A model generated the notes under the pieces. That model was not told the DNA's origin. It was given only the letters and a program-made list of their open reading frames with translations, and ran no database searches. The position numbers were made by a program, and so were the translations under genes. This document shows, one piece after another, positions 9,062-18,754 of a DNA stretch of 64,000 nt (its first letter is position 1; every line of letters begins with the position of its first letter). This DNA comes from Verrucomicrobiota bacterium (lineage in GTDB: Bacteria; Verrucomicrobiota; Verrucomicrobiia; Limisphaerales; JAEYXS01). The stretch lies in the NCBI GenBank assembly GCA_023431185.1, contig JAEYXS010000049.1, forward strand, positions 4,988-68,987, given 5' to 3'.

Positions 9062-10438
9062 ATGAAGCGGTCGCAAATTTTTTATAGCCTTTTTTTGGCT
9101 TCTCTCGGTGGGCTGACTGGGGTGGTTGAGGGTGCTTCTTTGAGCCACTCAACTCTGCCGGTCGAAGACGTCCGCGTGGATGCCACCGTGAAGGCCGTCC
9201 AAAAGGCCATGCCCAGCGTCGTGAACATCGCTACCGAGACCGTGGTTGAGACGCGGACGCCCTACGATGCCTTTGTGGAACAGTTCTTCGGGCACCGGCG
9301 GCGCACGCAAGAGCGCCGGTACAGTGTCGGCTCCGGGGTCATCGTGGATGAAAGCGGTTACATTTTGACCAACGATCACGTGATCCGTCAGGCCAGCCGC
9401 ATCTGGGTGAAACTTTCGGAGGAAGCCGGCGGCGGCGAATACGAGGCCATCCGCGTGGTCAGCACCAGCCAGAGTGATGTGGCGCTGTTGCGCATCGCGG
9501 CCAAGGCGGGGGAGAAGTTCAAAGCCATCGACTTCGCCCGGGATGACGATCTTTTGCTGGGTGAGACGGTGGTGGCGCTGGGCAATCCCTTCGGGCTGGG
9601 CGGTTCGGTGAGCCGCGGCATCCTGAGCTCCAAGAGCCGCCGCCCGCCCATGCAGGACCAGAAACTCGATGTGCTGGACTGGTTGCAGACGGATGCGGCC
9701 ATCAACCCCGGCAACAGCGGCGGCCCGCTCATCAACATGAAGGGAGAGCTGATCGGATTGAACGTGGCCGTCTATGGCGATGGCCAGGGCATCGGGTTCG
9801 CCATCCCCATCAAGCGGGTAGGTGAGGCGATGGCCGAGCAGTTGACGCCCGAAGCCGTGCGTTCGTTGTGGTTCGGCGCGCGGGTGAAGCCCGGGGCCAT
9901 CCCGCTGGTGCTGGGCAGTGTGGAGCCGGAGAGCCCGGCGGCCAAGGCCGGTTTGCAGGCGGGTGATGTGATCCTGCGGTTGAACGGCAAGACGGCGCGG
10001 AATTTCATCGATTTCACCCGTGAGCTGCTCAATGCGACGGCTGCCAAGCCGGTGAATCTCCAGGTCCGCCAGGGGGAGCAGACGCGCGAGGTCACGGTCA
10101 ACCTGGTGCCGGAGAGCACCATGTTCAACGCCGAGCTGGTGGCCCGGCGCACCGGCCTCACCCTCCGGGAGCTGACGCCAGTGGAGGCCAAGGGGTTCGG
10201 CCTGCAACTGGGCGGGTTTGTGGTGACCGAGGTGGAGAAGAATCACCCGGCCGCCGAGGCCCTCCAGGGGGCCATCACTTTTGTGCAGGGCATGGACGGG
10301 GAGCCCTTGGGCGGCATGGTCCGTCTGGCGCGGCTGCTACACGGCAAGCACAAGGGCGACAAGGTGGGTTTCAACTGCGCGATGCTCTACCGCAACGGCA
10401 CCACCCGGACCGGGGTGCTGGAAATCAGCCTGCGTTAG
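9062..10438 (+). CDS. HtrA/DegP-type periplasmic serine protease with PDZ domains
   Basis: These proteases degrade or refold damaged envelope proteins. Starting at ATG 9062, the protein (458 residues) has a clean signal peptide (MKRSQIFYSLFLASLGG...). ATG 9053 and GTG 9041 are in-frame alternatives. The catalytic triad is visible as His (TNDHV, residue 106), Asp (SDVALLR, 139) and Ser (GNSGGPL, 219). Two PDZ-like regions follow (about 250-350 with GLQAGDVILRLNG, and about 360-455). Between residues 75 and 85 a basic stretch GHRRRTQERR occupies the variable N-terminal loop. It lies 63 bases upstream of the ABC operon on the same strand and could be co-transcribed. I cannot assign degP versus degQ. 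Confidence 0.92.
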   Translation: MKRSQIFYSLFLASLGGLTGVVEGASLSHSTLPVEDVRVDATVKAVQKAMPSVVNIATETVVETRTPYDAFVEQFFGHRRRTQERRYSVGSGVIVDESGYILTNDHVIRQASRIWVKLSEEAGGGEYEAIRVVSTSQSDVALLRIAAKAGEKFKAIDFARDDDLLLGETVVALGNPFGLGGSVSRGILSSKSRRPPMQDQKLDVLDWLQTDAAINPGNSGGPLINMKGELIGLNVAVYGDGQGIGFAIPIKRVGEAMAEQLTPEAVRSLWFGARVKPGAIPLVLGSVEPESPAAKAGLQAGDVILRLNGKTARNFIDFTRELLNATAAKPVNLQVRQGEQTREVTVNLVPESTMFNAELVARRTGLTLRELTPVEAKGFGLQLGGFVVTEVEKNHPAAEALQGAITFVQGMDGEPLGGMVRLARLLHGKHKGDKVGFNCAMLYRNGTTRTGVLEISLR

Positions 10439-10501
10439 CAATTTTTCCTTTGGTCCAGAGCCATAACCCCGCCAGAATGGGGCCCGCGATTTTTTTTGTG
10501 C

Positions 10502-11467
10502 ATGAGTGACGAGTGGATGATTGAAGTGGACAACCTGACGAAGCGGTATGCCGGCCATACCGCCATCGACGGGCTGACCTTCAACGTACGCCCGGGCGAG
10601 ATCGTGGGCTTCCTCGGCAAGAACGGGGCCGGCAAAAGCACCACCATGCGCATCCTCTCCTGCTTCATGGCGGCCACCTCCGGCTCGGCCAAGGTCGCAG
10701 GCCATGACATCTTCACCCAGGCGGATGAAGTGCGCCGCCGCATCGGCTACATGCCGGAGAACAATCCGCTGCACACGGACATGCGGGTGCGCGAGTATCT
10801 GAAATTCCGGGCGCGCCTCAAAGGTCTCTCCCGCGCCCGCAGCCGCGAACGGGTGGATGTGGTGACGGAGCAGTGTTCCTTGCAGGACGTGGCCGGCAAG
10901 GTCATCGGCACGTTGTCCAAGGGTTATCGTCAACGCGTCGGCCTGGCGGATGCCCTGGTGCATGAACCGGACCTCATCATCCTCGACGAGCCGACCATCG
11001 GCCTGGACCCGCATCAGATCCGCTCCGTGCGCCAGCTCATCCAGAGCCTGGCCAAGAAGCATACCGTGCTCATCTCCACCCATATCCTGCCGGAAGTGGA
11101 CATGATCTGTGACCGGGTGGTCATCATCCGGGACGGCCGTCTGATCGCCTCGGACACGCCGGAGAATCTGCGGAAGCTCGTGGGGCAGGACAGCCAGGTG
11201 GTGGCCGAGATCGCCGCCCCGGAGGCCGAGCTGCGGCAATGCTGGGAACAATTGCCCGAGGTGGAATATTTTGACATCGCCCCGGCGGAGGGCGCGTTCC
11301 TGCGCTGTTCCCTGACGGGCCGGGAAGGGGCGGACCTCCGGCAGGTCGTCTTCGACACCGTGACGGCCCGGGGCTGGAAACTGCGTGAGCTGACGCGCAA
11401 CCGGCATTCGCTGGAGGACATCTTCGTGCGCATCACGCGCACGGACAAGGAAGAGGAGGGTTTCTAG
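10502..11467 (+). CDS. ABC transporter ATP-binding protein, GldA-like
   Basis: This is the ATPase subunit of an ABC-2 type exporter. The 321 residues include Walker A GKNGAGKS (39-46), signature LSKGYRQR (about 137-144) and Walker B LIILDEPTIGLDP (about 158-170). The C-terminal ~90-residue extension, typical of the GldA/NatA-like group, ends LEDIFVRIT. The start is ATG 10502 (MSDEWMIEVDNLTKRY). It is the first of five closely packed genes, with one base separating it from the permease. The order ATPase, ABC-2 permease, GldG-like protein is the GldAFG arrangement known from Bacteroidota gliding motility, but the same module occurs in many non-gliding bacteria. The substrate is unknown. Confidence 0.9.
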   Translation: MSDEWMIEVDNLTKRYAGHTAIDGLTFNVRPGEIVGFLGKNGAGKSTTMRILSCFMAATSGSAKVAGHDIFTQADEVRRRIGYMPENNPLHTDMRVREYLKFRARLKGLSRARSRERVDVVTEQCSLQDVAGKVIGTLSKGYRQRVGLADALVHEPDLIILDEPTIGLDPHQIRSVRQLIQSLAKKHTVLISTHILPEVDMICDRVVIIRDGRLIASDTPENLRKLVGQDSQVVAEIAAPEAELRQCWEQLPEVEYFDIAPAEGAFLRCSLTGREGADLRQVVFDTVTARGWKLRELTRNRHSLEDIFVRITRTDKEEEGF

Positions 11468-11468
11468 C

Positions 11469-12221
11469 ATGCAGACCTTCATCACCCTGGTCCGGCGCGA
11501 GCTGGGCGCCTTCTTCGTCTCGCTGACGGGCTATGCCGTCATGGCGGGCGTGCTTTTCCTGCTGGGCCTGAGCATGACGCTCATGCTGAAATCCCTGAAC
11601 GCCACGCCGGTGGCGGTGCCCATCATCGAGCTGTTTTACGAGACGGCTTTCTTCTGGCTCATCGTGCTGCTGGCGGCCCCGGTCATCACCATGCGCAGTT
11701 TCGCGCTGGAGCGGGCCAGCGGGACTTATGAGACTTTGATGACCACGCCGGTGAGCGATCTGGAGGTGGTGCTCGCGAAGTTCACGGGCAACCTCATCTT
11801 CTTTCTGTTCACCCTGCTGCCGCTGCTGGTGTATCCCTTCATCATGACGCGTTACACCCCGGACCCGGAAGCGGTGGCCACGGGGCCTTTGTCCACGACC
11901 TTTCTGGGCATCTTCCTGCTGGGCTGCCTGTTCATGTCCATGGGCATCTTCGCCTCTTCCATCACGCGCAACCAGATCCTGGCGGCGATGAACGCCTTTG
12001 GGATGGGCCTGGCCATGTTCTTCCTGAGTTTCATCTCGAAGATGGTCCCGCTGGGTGACGGCCTGGCCTCGCAGATCGCGGCCCACATCTCCATGTTCGA
12101 CCACATGCGGGATTTTGTGCGCGGGGTCATCGATACGCGGCACGTGACCTTTTATGTGAGTCTCACGGTGCTGTTCCTGTATCTGACGCTCAAGGTCGTG
12201 GAAAGCCGGCGGTGGAAATAA
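11469..12221 (+). CDS. ABC-2 type transporter permease, GldF-like
   Basis: A 250-residue membrane protein with about six hydrophobic segments, starting MQTFITLVRRELGAFFVSLTGY. The RRELxxxF amphipathic opening and a membrane-proximal ERASGTYETLMTTPVS segment are hallmarks of ABC-2 permeases of the GldF/NosY group. The stop of the ATPase is one base upstream, and the GldG-like gene starts one base downstream, so the three genes are almost certainly one translational unit. It should form the membrane channel with the ATPase encoded just upstream. Confidence 0.88.
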   Translation: MQTFITLVRRELGAFFVSLTGYAVMAGVLFLLGLSMTLMLKSLNATPVAVPIIELFYETAFFWLIVLLAAPVITMRSFALERASGTYETLMTTPVSDLEVVLAKFTGNLIFFLFTLLPLLVYPFIMTRYTPDPEAVATGPLSTTFLGIFLLGCLFMSMGIFASSITRNQILAAMNAFGMGLAMFFLSFISKMVPLGDGLASQIAAHISMFDHMRDFVRGVIDTRHVTFYVSLTVLFLYLTLKVVESRRWK

Positions 12222-12222
12222 G

Positions 12223-13710
12223 ATGAGTTCCGAACCACACAACACCGCTCCCAGCTTCTCCACCGGCCGCCGGTGGTTCATCGGCTTCCATGTGCTGCTC
12301 GCCGTGGCGGCCGTGGCGGCGATCCTGATGATGGTGAACTACCTCGCGGTGCGCCATTATGTGCGGCACAATGTCAGCGGGGATGGCCAGGGCCAGTTGA
12401 CGCCTACCACCTTGCAGGTGGTCAGCTCCCTCACGAACGATGTCCGTGTCATCCTTTACTTCAATCCGGAGGAGCCGCTGTATCCCTACATCAGCTCGAT
12501 GCTGAAGGAATATGCGGCGCTCAGCCCGCGCATCAAGCTCGAGTCGGTGAACTACGCGACGGAGCCCGCCAAGGCCACGGAGGTCATCACGCAGTACCGG
12601 CTCCGCCAGGGCAGCAAGGACATGGTCATCTTCGCGACGGATGACAAGATGGAATACGTCACGGAAGGGCAGCTCTGGGACAAGGACATCACGGAACTTC
12701 TGCAAGGCAAGAGCAACGAGGTGAAACGGAAATCCTTCCTCGGCGAACTCTATTTCACGTCCAAGCTGCTCGCCGTCAGCAGTGCCAAGCCCTACCAGGC
12801 CTATTACCTCATCGGTCATGACGAGCATGACCCGGGCAAGGACACGGAACTGGGCTATCAGAGATTTGCCGAGCTGCTGGTGAACAGCAATGTCCGGGTG
12901 AGCCCGCTGGATCTCCAGCGCGATCCCGAACGGCCGGTGCCGGCGGATTGCGACCTGCTGATCGTGGCCGGGCCGCAGCGGGAACCGCTGGTGAGCGAAC
13001 TGGAACGGATCGAGCGGCATCTGGCCAATGGCGGCCGGCTGCTGCTGCTGCTCAACATCTACACCCGCCCGGGCTGGGAACGGCTGCTGGCCAAATGGGG
13101 CGTCGCCGCCGGGCGCGATGTCGTCTTCGACGAGCCGAACATGCAGCAGAGTGATGTGCTGATGATCGAGAACTTTGCCTCGCATCCCATCACCCAGTCC
13201 AACGAACGCATCTACATGCTCTTTCCCCGTTCGGTGGGCCGGTTGCCGGGCAGCAATGCCCAGGCGGATTCGGCGCAGGTGACGGAGCTGCTCCTGACGG
13301 GGCCGGCCGGCGAGGCGCGCACGGATTTCCGCAAGGGCGTGCTCCGTCCGTACCTCAGCCAGAATGACCGCAAGGGGGCCATCCCGGTCGCCGTGGCCGT
13401 GGAGAAGGGCGGTCTCAAGAATGTGGACCTGCCGCGCGGCAAAACGCGGCTGGTCGTGGTGGGGGATTCGCATTTCCTGGACAACCAGTACATGGTCGCC
13501 CCGGGCAACGAGGAATTCGCGCGGCAGTCCATCAACTGGCTGCTGGACCGCTCCTCCCTGCTGGGAGCCATCGGGCCGCGGGCCTTCACCGAGTATCAAT
13601 TGGCGGTCACCGATTCGCAGATGACGATCCTGCGCTGGATCATGCTGGGGGCGATGCCCGGCGGCGTCTTCGCCATCGGGCTGCTGGTGTGGCTGCGGCG
13701 GCGGCGTTAA
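12223..13710 (+). CDS. GldG-like ABC transporter auxiliary protein
   Basis: A 495-residue protein with one membrane helix near the N-terminus (about 18-38) and one at the very C-terminus (about 470-490, ending in WLRRRR), leaving a large extracytoplasmic domain. This is the plan of GldG and related ABC-transporter auxiliary proteins. Recognisable segments include NDVRVILYFNPEEPLYPYI, YLIGHDEHDPG and LLIVAGPQREPLVSELERIERHLANGGRLLLLLN, the latter part of a glutamine-amidotransferase/ThuA-like fold. The conserved FLDNQYM...FARQSINWLL segment lies before the last helix. Function is inferred from its position behind the ATPase and permease. It may hold an extracellular substrate or regulate the exporter. 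Confidence 0.85.
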   Translation: MSSEPHNTAPSFSTGRRWFIGFHVLLAVAAVAAILMMVNYLAVRHYVRHNVSGDGQGQLTPTTLQVVSSLTNDVRVILYFNPEEPLYPYISSMLKEYAALSPRIKLESVNYATEPAKATEVITQYRLRQGSKDMVIFATDDKMEYVTEGQLWDKDITELLQGKSNEVKRKSFLGELYFTSKLLAVSSAKPYQAYYLIGHDEHDPGKDTELGYQRFAELLVNSNVRVSPLDLQRDPERPVPADCDLLIVAGPQREPLVSELERIERHLANGGRLLLLLNIYTRPGWERLLAKWGVAAGRDVVFDEPNMQQSDVLMIENFASHPITQSNERIYMLFPRSVGRLPGSNAQADSAQVTELLLTGPAGEARTDFRKGVLRPYLSQNDRKGAIPVAVAVEKGGLKNVDLPRGKTRLVVVGDSHFLDNQYMVAPGNEEFARQSINWLLDRSSLLGAIGPRAFTEYQLAVTDSQMTILRWIMLGAMPGGVFAIGLLVWLRRRR

Positions 13711-13725
13711 GTTTTACCGGAACAG

Positions 13726-15558
13726 ATGAACACAAAGAACACATGGGGTCTGGTGGCGACGGCGGTCGCCCTCTTTGCGTTCATTTATTTCTTTGAGCGC
13801 GGCAGCCTGAACTCCGGCCAGGGGACGGCGGCACAGCACCGGCTCCTGAACCGGCTGCAGCCGGCGCTGGTCGCGCGCATCGAAGTCCAGACGGGTACCA
13901 ATACCGTCACCTTGGAGCGGACGAACAACAACTGGCGGTTGACCGCGCCGGTGGCGTATCCCGCCTACCAGCAGCGCGTCAAAGATTTCCTGGACGCGGC
14001 CGGCGAACTGGCCTGGACCACCAAGATCCCCGCCACCGAGCTGGCCAAATCGCCGCGTGGTCTGGCGGATTACGGTCTGCAACCGCCGCGGGCCCAGTTC
14101 ACGCTCGGGCAGAACCAGGAGCGCCTCACGGTGAAGATCGGCGATGAGACGCCCATCGGCGGGCAGCGGTATGTCCAGCTCGATGATGAGATCGTGGCGT
14201 ATCTGGTGGATGCCAAGATCGGCGCCCTGCTGCCCAAGTCGCCGACCGCCTGGCGGGATCAGGGACTGCTGCCGGCGGGCCTGGTTTTCAACCGCATCGA
14301 GATCCATGCGGGGAACCGGGTCACGGAGATCCAGCGGGACGAGACCAACCAGGTCTGGCGCATCACCAGGCCGATCGCGGCCCGGGCCGACAATGTGCGC
14401 ATCAAGGACCTGATCCAGCAATGGCGCGTGTGGCAGGTGGATGGTTTTCTGGGGGACAACCCGCCGGCCAGCGACCTGGAACGCCTGGGTTTCCAGCCGC
14501 CGGAACTGGAGCTGATCCTCGGGCAGGGCACGAACAATGTGTTCGCGGTCCAGTTCGGTGCCGCGATCGCGGAGCGTCCGGAGCTGCTCTTCGCGTTGCG
14601 TTCCAGCCATACCAACGTGGTGGTGACCTCGCAGCCGTGGGTAGAGCCGTTACGCAGCCTGTTCACCGAGTTCCGCGACCGCCGGTTGCTCACCTTCCCG
14701 ACGAACGCGCCCGATCACATCGAGGTCCGGAGCGAGGAGTCGTTCACCTTGCAACGCCAGACCAATGGTGCCTGGTCTGTGCTGGAGCAGACGAATTTCG
14801 TCGTGGACCCGGGGCTGGTGAACGAGATGCTGCTGAACCTGAACAATCTGGATGTGGTGGCCTGGGACATGACGGTGGACAATGTCACGGACTGGGCGCC
14901 GTATGGCCTCGCCCCCTCCTTGCAGCGTTACGGGCTGTATGCCGGCGGGACGAATCTGCCGCCCGTGGGGACGAACGCACTGGTCGCCGAGCTGGAGCTG
15001 GGCAGTGCGAAGGAGGGGCGGATCTTTGCCCGCCGGCCGGACGAGTCTTCGGCCTATGCGTTGTCCCAGCTGACGGTGCGCAAGCTGCCGCGCGCGCTCT
15101 TCCAGTTGCGTGACCGGCGGGTCTGGAACTTCACCACCAATGAGGTGAAACGCATCGCCATCGAGCACGAAGGCCGCCGGCATGAGCTGGTGCGCAGCGC
15201 CAAGGGCGGGTGGGCGCTGGCGGAGGGATTTCAAGGCATGGTGAATCCGCTGGCCGTGGAGGAAACGGTTCACCGGCTCGGGGAGCTGCGGGCATTGAAG
15301 TGGGTGGACCGCGGCCCGGCCATCGCGCAGCTCTATGGCATCACGCCCGAATCCCATGGCATCACGCTGACTTTGCAACGCAACGGCGGCCCGGAGGAGA
15401 AGCGGATGCTGCGCATCGGCACCTCGACCCCGGCGCGCAACGCCGTCTATGCCGCGGTGGTCATGGACGGCCAGACGGTGGTGTTTGAGCTGCCGCAGGC
15501 CCTGTACGAGTACCTCGCCCGGTATCTGAACGCGCCCCGTCTGCCGGGCGCGAACTGA
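13726..15558 (+). CDS. DUF4340 domain-containing protein
   Basis: A 610-residue protein with one N-terminal membrane helix (about 7-25), predicted to face the periplasm. DUF4340 proteins are regularly found directly behind GldG-like genes, as here, and their biochemical role is unknown. Repeated units built on the same pattern can be seen (for example IEVQTGTNTVTLERTNNNWRLT, then IEIHAGNRVTEIQRDETNQVWRIT, then IEVRSEESFTLQRQTNGAWSV), suggesting three or four tandem copies of a beta-rich module. Its ATG is embedded in a short AACAGATGAACACA repeat 15 bases after the previous stop. The first residues (NTKNTWG) therefore derive from repeat DNA. Confidence 0.85.
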   Translation: MNTKNTWGLVATAVALFAFIYFFERGSLNSGQGTAAQHRLLNRLQPALVARIEVQTGTNTVTLERTNNNWRLTAPVAYPAYQQRVKDFLDAAGELAWTTKIPATELAKSPRGLADYGLQPPRAQFTLGQNQERLTVKIGDETPIGGQRYVQLDDEIVAYLVDAKIGALLPKSPTAWRDQGLLPAGLVFNRIEIHAGNRVTEIQRDETNQVWRITRPIAARADNVRIKDLIQQWRVWQVDGFLGDNPPASDLERLGFQPPELELILGQGTNNVFAVQFGAAIAERPELLFALRSSHTNVVVTSQPWVEPLRSLFTEFRDRRLLTFPTNAPDHIEVRSEESFTLQRQTNGAWSVLEQTNFVVDPGLVNEMLLNLNNLDVVAWDMTVDNVTDWAPYGLAPSLQRYGLYAGGTNLPPVGTNALVAELELGSAKEGRIFARRPDESSAYALSQLTVRKLPRALFQLRDRRVWNFTTNEVKRIAIEHEGRRHELVRSAKGGWALAEGFQGMVNPLAVEETVHRLGELRALKWVDRGPAIAQLYGITPESHGITLTLQRNGGPEEKRMLRIGTSTPARNAVYAAVVMDGQTVVFELPQALYEYLARYLNAPRLPGAN

Positions 15559-15559
15559 T

Positions 15560-18500
15560 ATGGCTGAACGCGCCCAGAGCCGTTTCTGGCGGAACTGCCG
15601 GTTCTGTTTCCGCTGGTTCCGGATTGCGCTGCTCTCCCTCGTCCTGCTCGCGGTCTGCCTGCTCATCTACGTGACCCAGGTGGGGCTGCCGGAGGTGGTG
15701 AAGAAACCGGTGCTGGCCGAGCTGAAGCAACGGGGCATCGACCTCCAGTTCCAGCGGATGCGCTGGACGTGGTTTCGGGGCATCGTGGCCGAGGGTGTCA
15801 TCATCGGGGAGACAAACCAGACGGGTGGCCTGCAATTCGAAGCGCGTGAACTGGTGGTGCGGCTGGATGACGGGCAGCTCAAGGAGTTCAAGTTCGTCCC
15901 CCGCGTGCTGGAGTTGAATGACGGCAAGATGGGGCTGGCGCTGAACGAGACGAACCAGCCGACCCGGCTGCTGAGTGTGGACAAGGTCTTCACGGAGATC
16001 CATCTGGTGGGCCAGGACCAATGGGAATTGCTGCACTTCAAGGCGGCCACGCTGGGGGTGAACCTCACGCTCAACGGCAGCATCACGAACGCCTCCAAGC
16101 TGCGCGAACTCACCCGCAAGGAAAAGAAACCCAAGACGGGTGACGAAGATCCCAAGAAGCCGAAAGACCCGGATGCGTGGCGGCGGCAGTTGCGGCTGGT
16201 GGCGGACACGATGGCGAAGATGCAGTTCGAGACGCCGCCGGAGCTGTATCTCGTGTTACGTGGTGACGCGGCGGATGCGACGTCGTTCTTCGCGGAAGCG
16301 AACTTGGAGGCGAGGTCCGCCATGACACCGTGGGGGAGCTGGGAGAATCTCAAGCTCAGCACGCCGTTGAATTCGAGGGCGATGAGCAACGGGCTGTTCC
16401 AGGCGGAGGTGAACCTGCGGTTCGACCAGGGGCACACCCCTTGGGGCGTGGTGCGGGAAGCCAAGCTGCATGTGCTGCTGGAGCACAGCGCCACCAATCC
16501 CGCGCCGTTCCGGGCGGATTGGGATCTGGCGCTCAGCGGCTTGCAACTGCCCTATGGCCAGCTGACCGCGCAGCAGTTGAATCTCAGCGGGGTGACGCGG
16601 CGCGAGACGAATGCGCCGTCCGAACTGGACACGCAGTTCAAACTGCGCTCGCAGGCGGTGCGGAGCGAGTGGGCGCAGGCGGCGGGGGCGCAACTGGACG
16701 CGCATGTGATCTACTCGCTCACCAATCCCATCCCGCGCATCCAATCGCTGCAGCTCGCGCTGGAACAGCCGAAATCCGAGTGGGCGCAGGCGCGCCGGCT
16801 CAAGCTTGCGGGTGATTTCGCCCAGACCAATGCCCCGGCGATCACGAATGCATCGTGGGGCTTCTGGGCCAAGCTCGCGCCCTATGTCATCCAGTGGAAG
16901 CTGGAGAGCGAGAACTTGCGTGTGTGGCAGTTGCGGTTTCCCTCGCTCGCCACGGCGGGACATTGGTCCGCGCCCGGGCTGGAGGTCACCTCGCTGGAGA
17001 GTGCGCTGGCGGGCGGTGAGGCGGACATCGCCCTGCAACTGGACGTGACCGACCGGAAGGTGTGGGCGCGCCTGAAGACGGATGTGGATGTGCAGCGCCT
17101 CGCGCACCTGATGTCCACGAATGCCCAGGAAGTGCTCGCGGAGATCAAGTGGGATAAGGCGCCGGAATTGCATCTCGAAGGGCGCATCGAACTGCCGCCG
17201 TGGACGGGCAAGGCGACGAACTGGAACGAGATCCTGCTGGAACGCACCTGGGTGGCGGGCGGCTTGCGCGTGGGCCCGGTGGCTTTTCAGGAACTCTCGG
17301 TGCGTTCGCTGCAAACGGATTTTGCTTTCACGAATGGCGTCGTGTCCGTGACGAACCTGCACCTCGTGCGGCCCGAGGGGGAATTGCGCATCACGGGACT
17401 GGCGGACGTGCCGAGGCAACGTTTCGTGGCGGACCTGGACAGCAGCATCAATCCGCTCATCGTGAAGCCTTTCATCAAGAAGCCGAAGACGCGGAAGGTG
17501 TTCGATGATTTCAAGCTGACTTCACCGCCGCATCTGCGCGGCCATGTGGAGGCGACGTGGACGAACTGGCAGACCTTGCAGGCGGGCGGCCAGTTCCACC
17601 TCACGAACTTCACCTATCGCGGCCTCCACACGGTGCAGCACCTGAACACGTACATCGGTTACACGAACCAGTTCCTTTCCTTCTCGAAGATCGACATCCG
17701 GCGCAATGCGGAGGAGCACGCGACGGCGGACGGGGTCGGGCTGGCGCTGGTGCCCGGGCTGGTCTATATCACCAACGGCCTGACGCATTGGGATGTGGGG
17801 GATGCGACCGGCATCATCGGGCCGAAGACGAAGGAGGCGGTGGACCCGTACCGTTTCTTCACGCCGCCGCTTGTGCAGGTGGAAGGGATGATCCCGCTGA
17901 ATGATGCGGAGAGTTCCGATCTGCATTTCAAACTGCTCAAGGGCGGGCCGTTCAACTACTGGCGCTTCAACCTGCCGGAAGTCGCCGGGGAACTGCACTG
18001 GGTGACGAACACGCTGATGATCACGAACATCACGGGCCGTTTTTATGGCGGGCATATCCGGGGTGATGCCTTCTTCGAGTTCGGGGCGACGAACGGGACG
18101 GCGTACCGCTTCCATACCGTCAGCACCGATGGGCTCCTGAATCCTTTCCTGGAAGACATGCTTCAGCGGACGAACAATTACGAGGGACGCATCGATTGCG
18201 ACCTGACCATCACCTCCGCCCAGGCGAAGAGCATGAAGACGTGGAATGGTTATGGCACGGCCAGCATGCGGGACGGTTTCCTGTGGGATCTGCCGCTGTT
18301 CGGCATCATGACACCGGTGATGGAAGGTTTCAGCGCGGGCTTGGGTAAGAGCCGCGTGCGCGAAGGCTCCGCGAGCTACTATATCACGAACAGTGTCATC
18401 TACACCGCTGATCTGGAACTGAAGACGCCGACCATCCGAATGCGTTATGAAGGCTCCGTGGATTTTGACGCGAATGTGGACGCCACGGTGGAAGGCGCGC

Positions 18501-18754
18501 CGGTCAGCAAACTGGCGGGCTTCTTTGTCACTCCGTTGACGAAAATTTTTGAGTTCAAAGTCACCGGCACCTTGAGTGAGCCCAAAATGAAACCGCTCTA
18601 TATGCTGCCCCAGCTCATGACGCTGCCGCTGAAGCCGTTCAAGTACATCTGGAACATCTTCGATCGGGACAAGAAAAAGGAGCCCGCGCCCGAGGTCTCA
18701 CCGGCTCCGCCACCGCCCGAATCACCGGAAAAGAAGCAGCAGGGCAATCCCTAG
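15560..18754 (+). CDS. Giant AsmA-like (TamB/AsmA superfamily) envelope protein
   Basis: A 1064-residue protein beginning one base after the DUF4340 stop. An N-terminal membrane anchor (about residues 14-36, RIALLSLVLLAVCLLIYV) is followed by the AsmA-type start of the repeating beta-groove (VLAELKQRGIDLQFQRMRWTWFRGIVAEGVIIG). A very long beta-rich region follows. The AsmA-like C-terminal region at about 850-1030 includes GRIDCDLTITSAQAKSMKTWNGYGTASMRDGFLWDLPLFG. AsmA/YhdP/TamB relatives bridge inner and outer membranes and carry phospholipids, so a role in lipid traffic is plausible but inferred. The tail is proline- and lysine-rich. Linkage to a GldAFG-like exporter is unusual and suggests a joint envelope function. 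Confidence 0.85.
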   Translation: MAERAQSRFWRNCRFCFRWFRIALLSLVLLAVCLLIYVTQVGLPEVVKKPVLAELKQRGIDLQFQRMRWTWFRGIVAEGVIIGETNQTGGLQFEARELVVRLDDGQLKEFKFVPRVLELNDGKMGLALNETNQPTRLLSVDKVFTEIHLVGQDQWELLHFKAATLGVNLTLNGSITNASKLRELTRKEKKPKTGDEDPKKPKDPDAWRRQLRLVADTMAKMQFETPPELYLVLRGDAADATSFFAEANLEARSAMTPWGSWENLKLSTPLNSRAMSNGLFQAEVNLRFDQGHTPWGVVREAKLHVLLEHSATNPAPFRADWDLALSGLQLPYGQLTAQQLNLSGVTRRETNAPSELDTQFKLRSQAVRSEWAQAAGAQLDAHVIYSLTNPIPRIQSLQLALEQPKSEWAQARRLKLAGDFAQTNAPAITNASWGFWAKLAPYVIQWKLESENLRVWQLRFPSLATAGHWSAPGLEVTSLESALAGGEADIALQLDVTDRKVWARLKTDVDVQRLAHLMSTNAQEVLAEIKWDKAPELHLEGRIELPPWTGKATNWNEILLERTWVAGGLRVGPVAFQELSVRSLQTDFAFTNGVVSVTNLHLVRPEGELRITGLADVPRQRFVADLDSSINPLIVKPFIKKPKTRKVFDDFKLTSPPHLRGHVEATWTNWQTLQAGGQFHLTNFTYRGLHTVQHLNTYIGYTNQFLSFSKIDIRRNAEEHATADGVGLALVPGLVYITNGLTHWDVGDATGIIGPKTKEAVDPYRFFTPPLVQVEGMIPLNDAESSDLHFKLLKGGPFNYWRFNLPEVAGELHWVTNTLMITNITGRFYGGHIRGDAFFEFGATNGTAYRFHTVSTDGLLNPFLEDMLQRTNNYEGRIDCDLTITSAQAKSMKTWNGYGTASMRDGFLWDLPLFGIMTPVMEGFSAGLGKSRVREGSASYYITNSVIYTADLELKTPTIRMRYEGSVDFDANVDATVEGAPVSKLAGFFVTPLTKIFEFKVTGTLSEPKMKPLYMLPQLMTLPLKPFKYIWNIFDRDKKKEPAPEVSPAPPPPESPEKKQQGNP

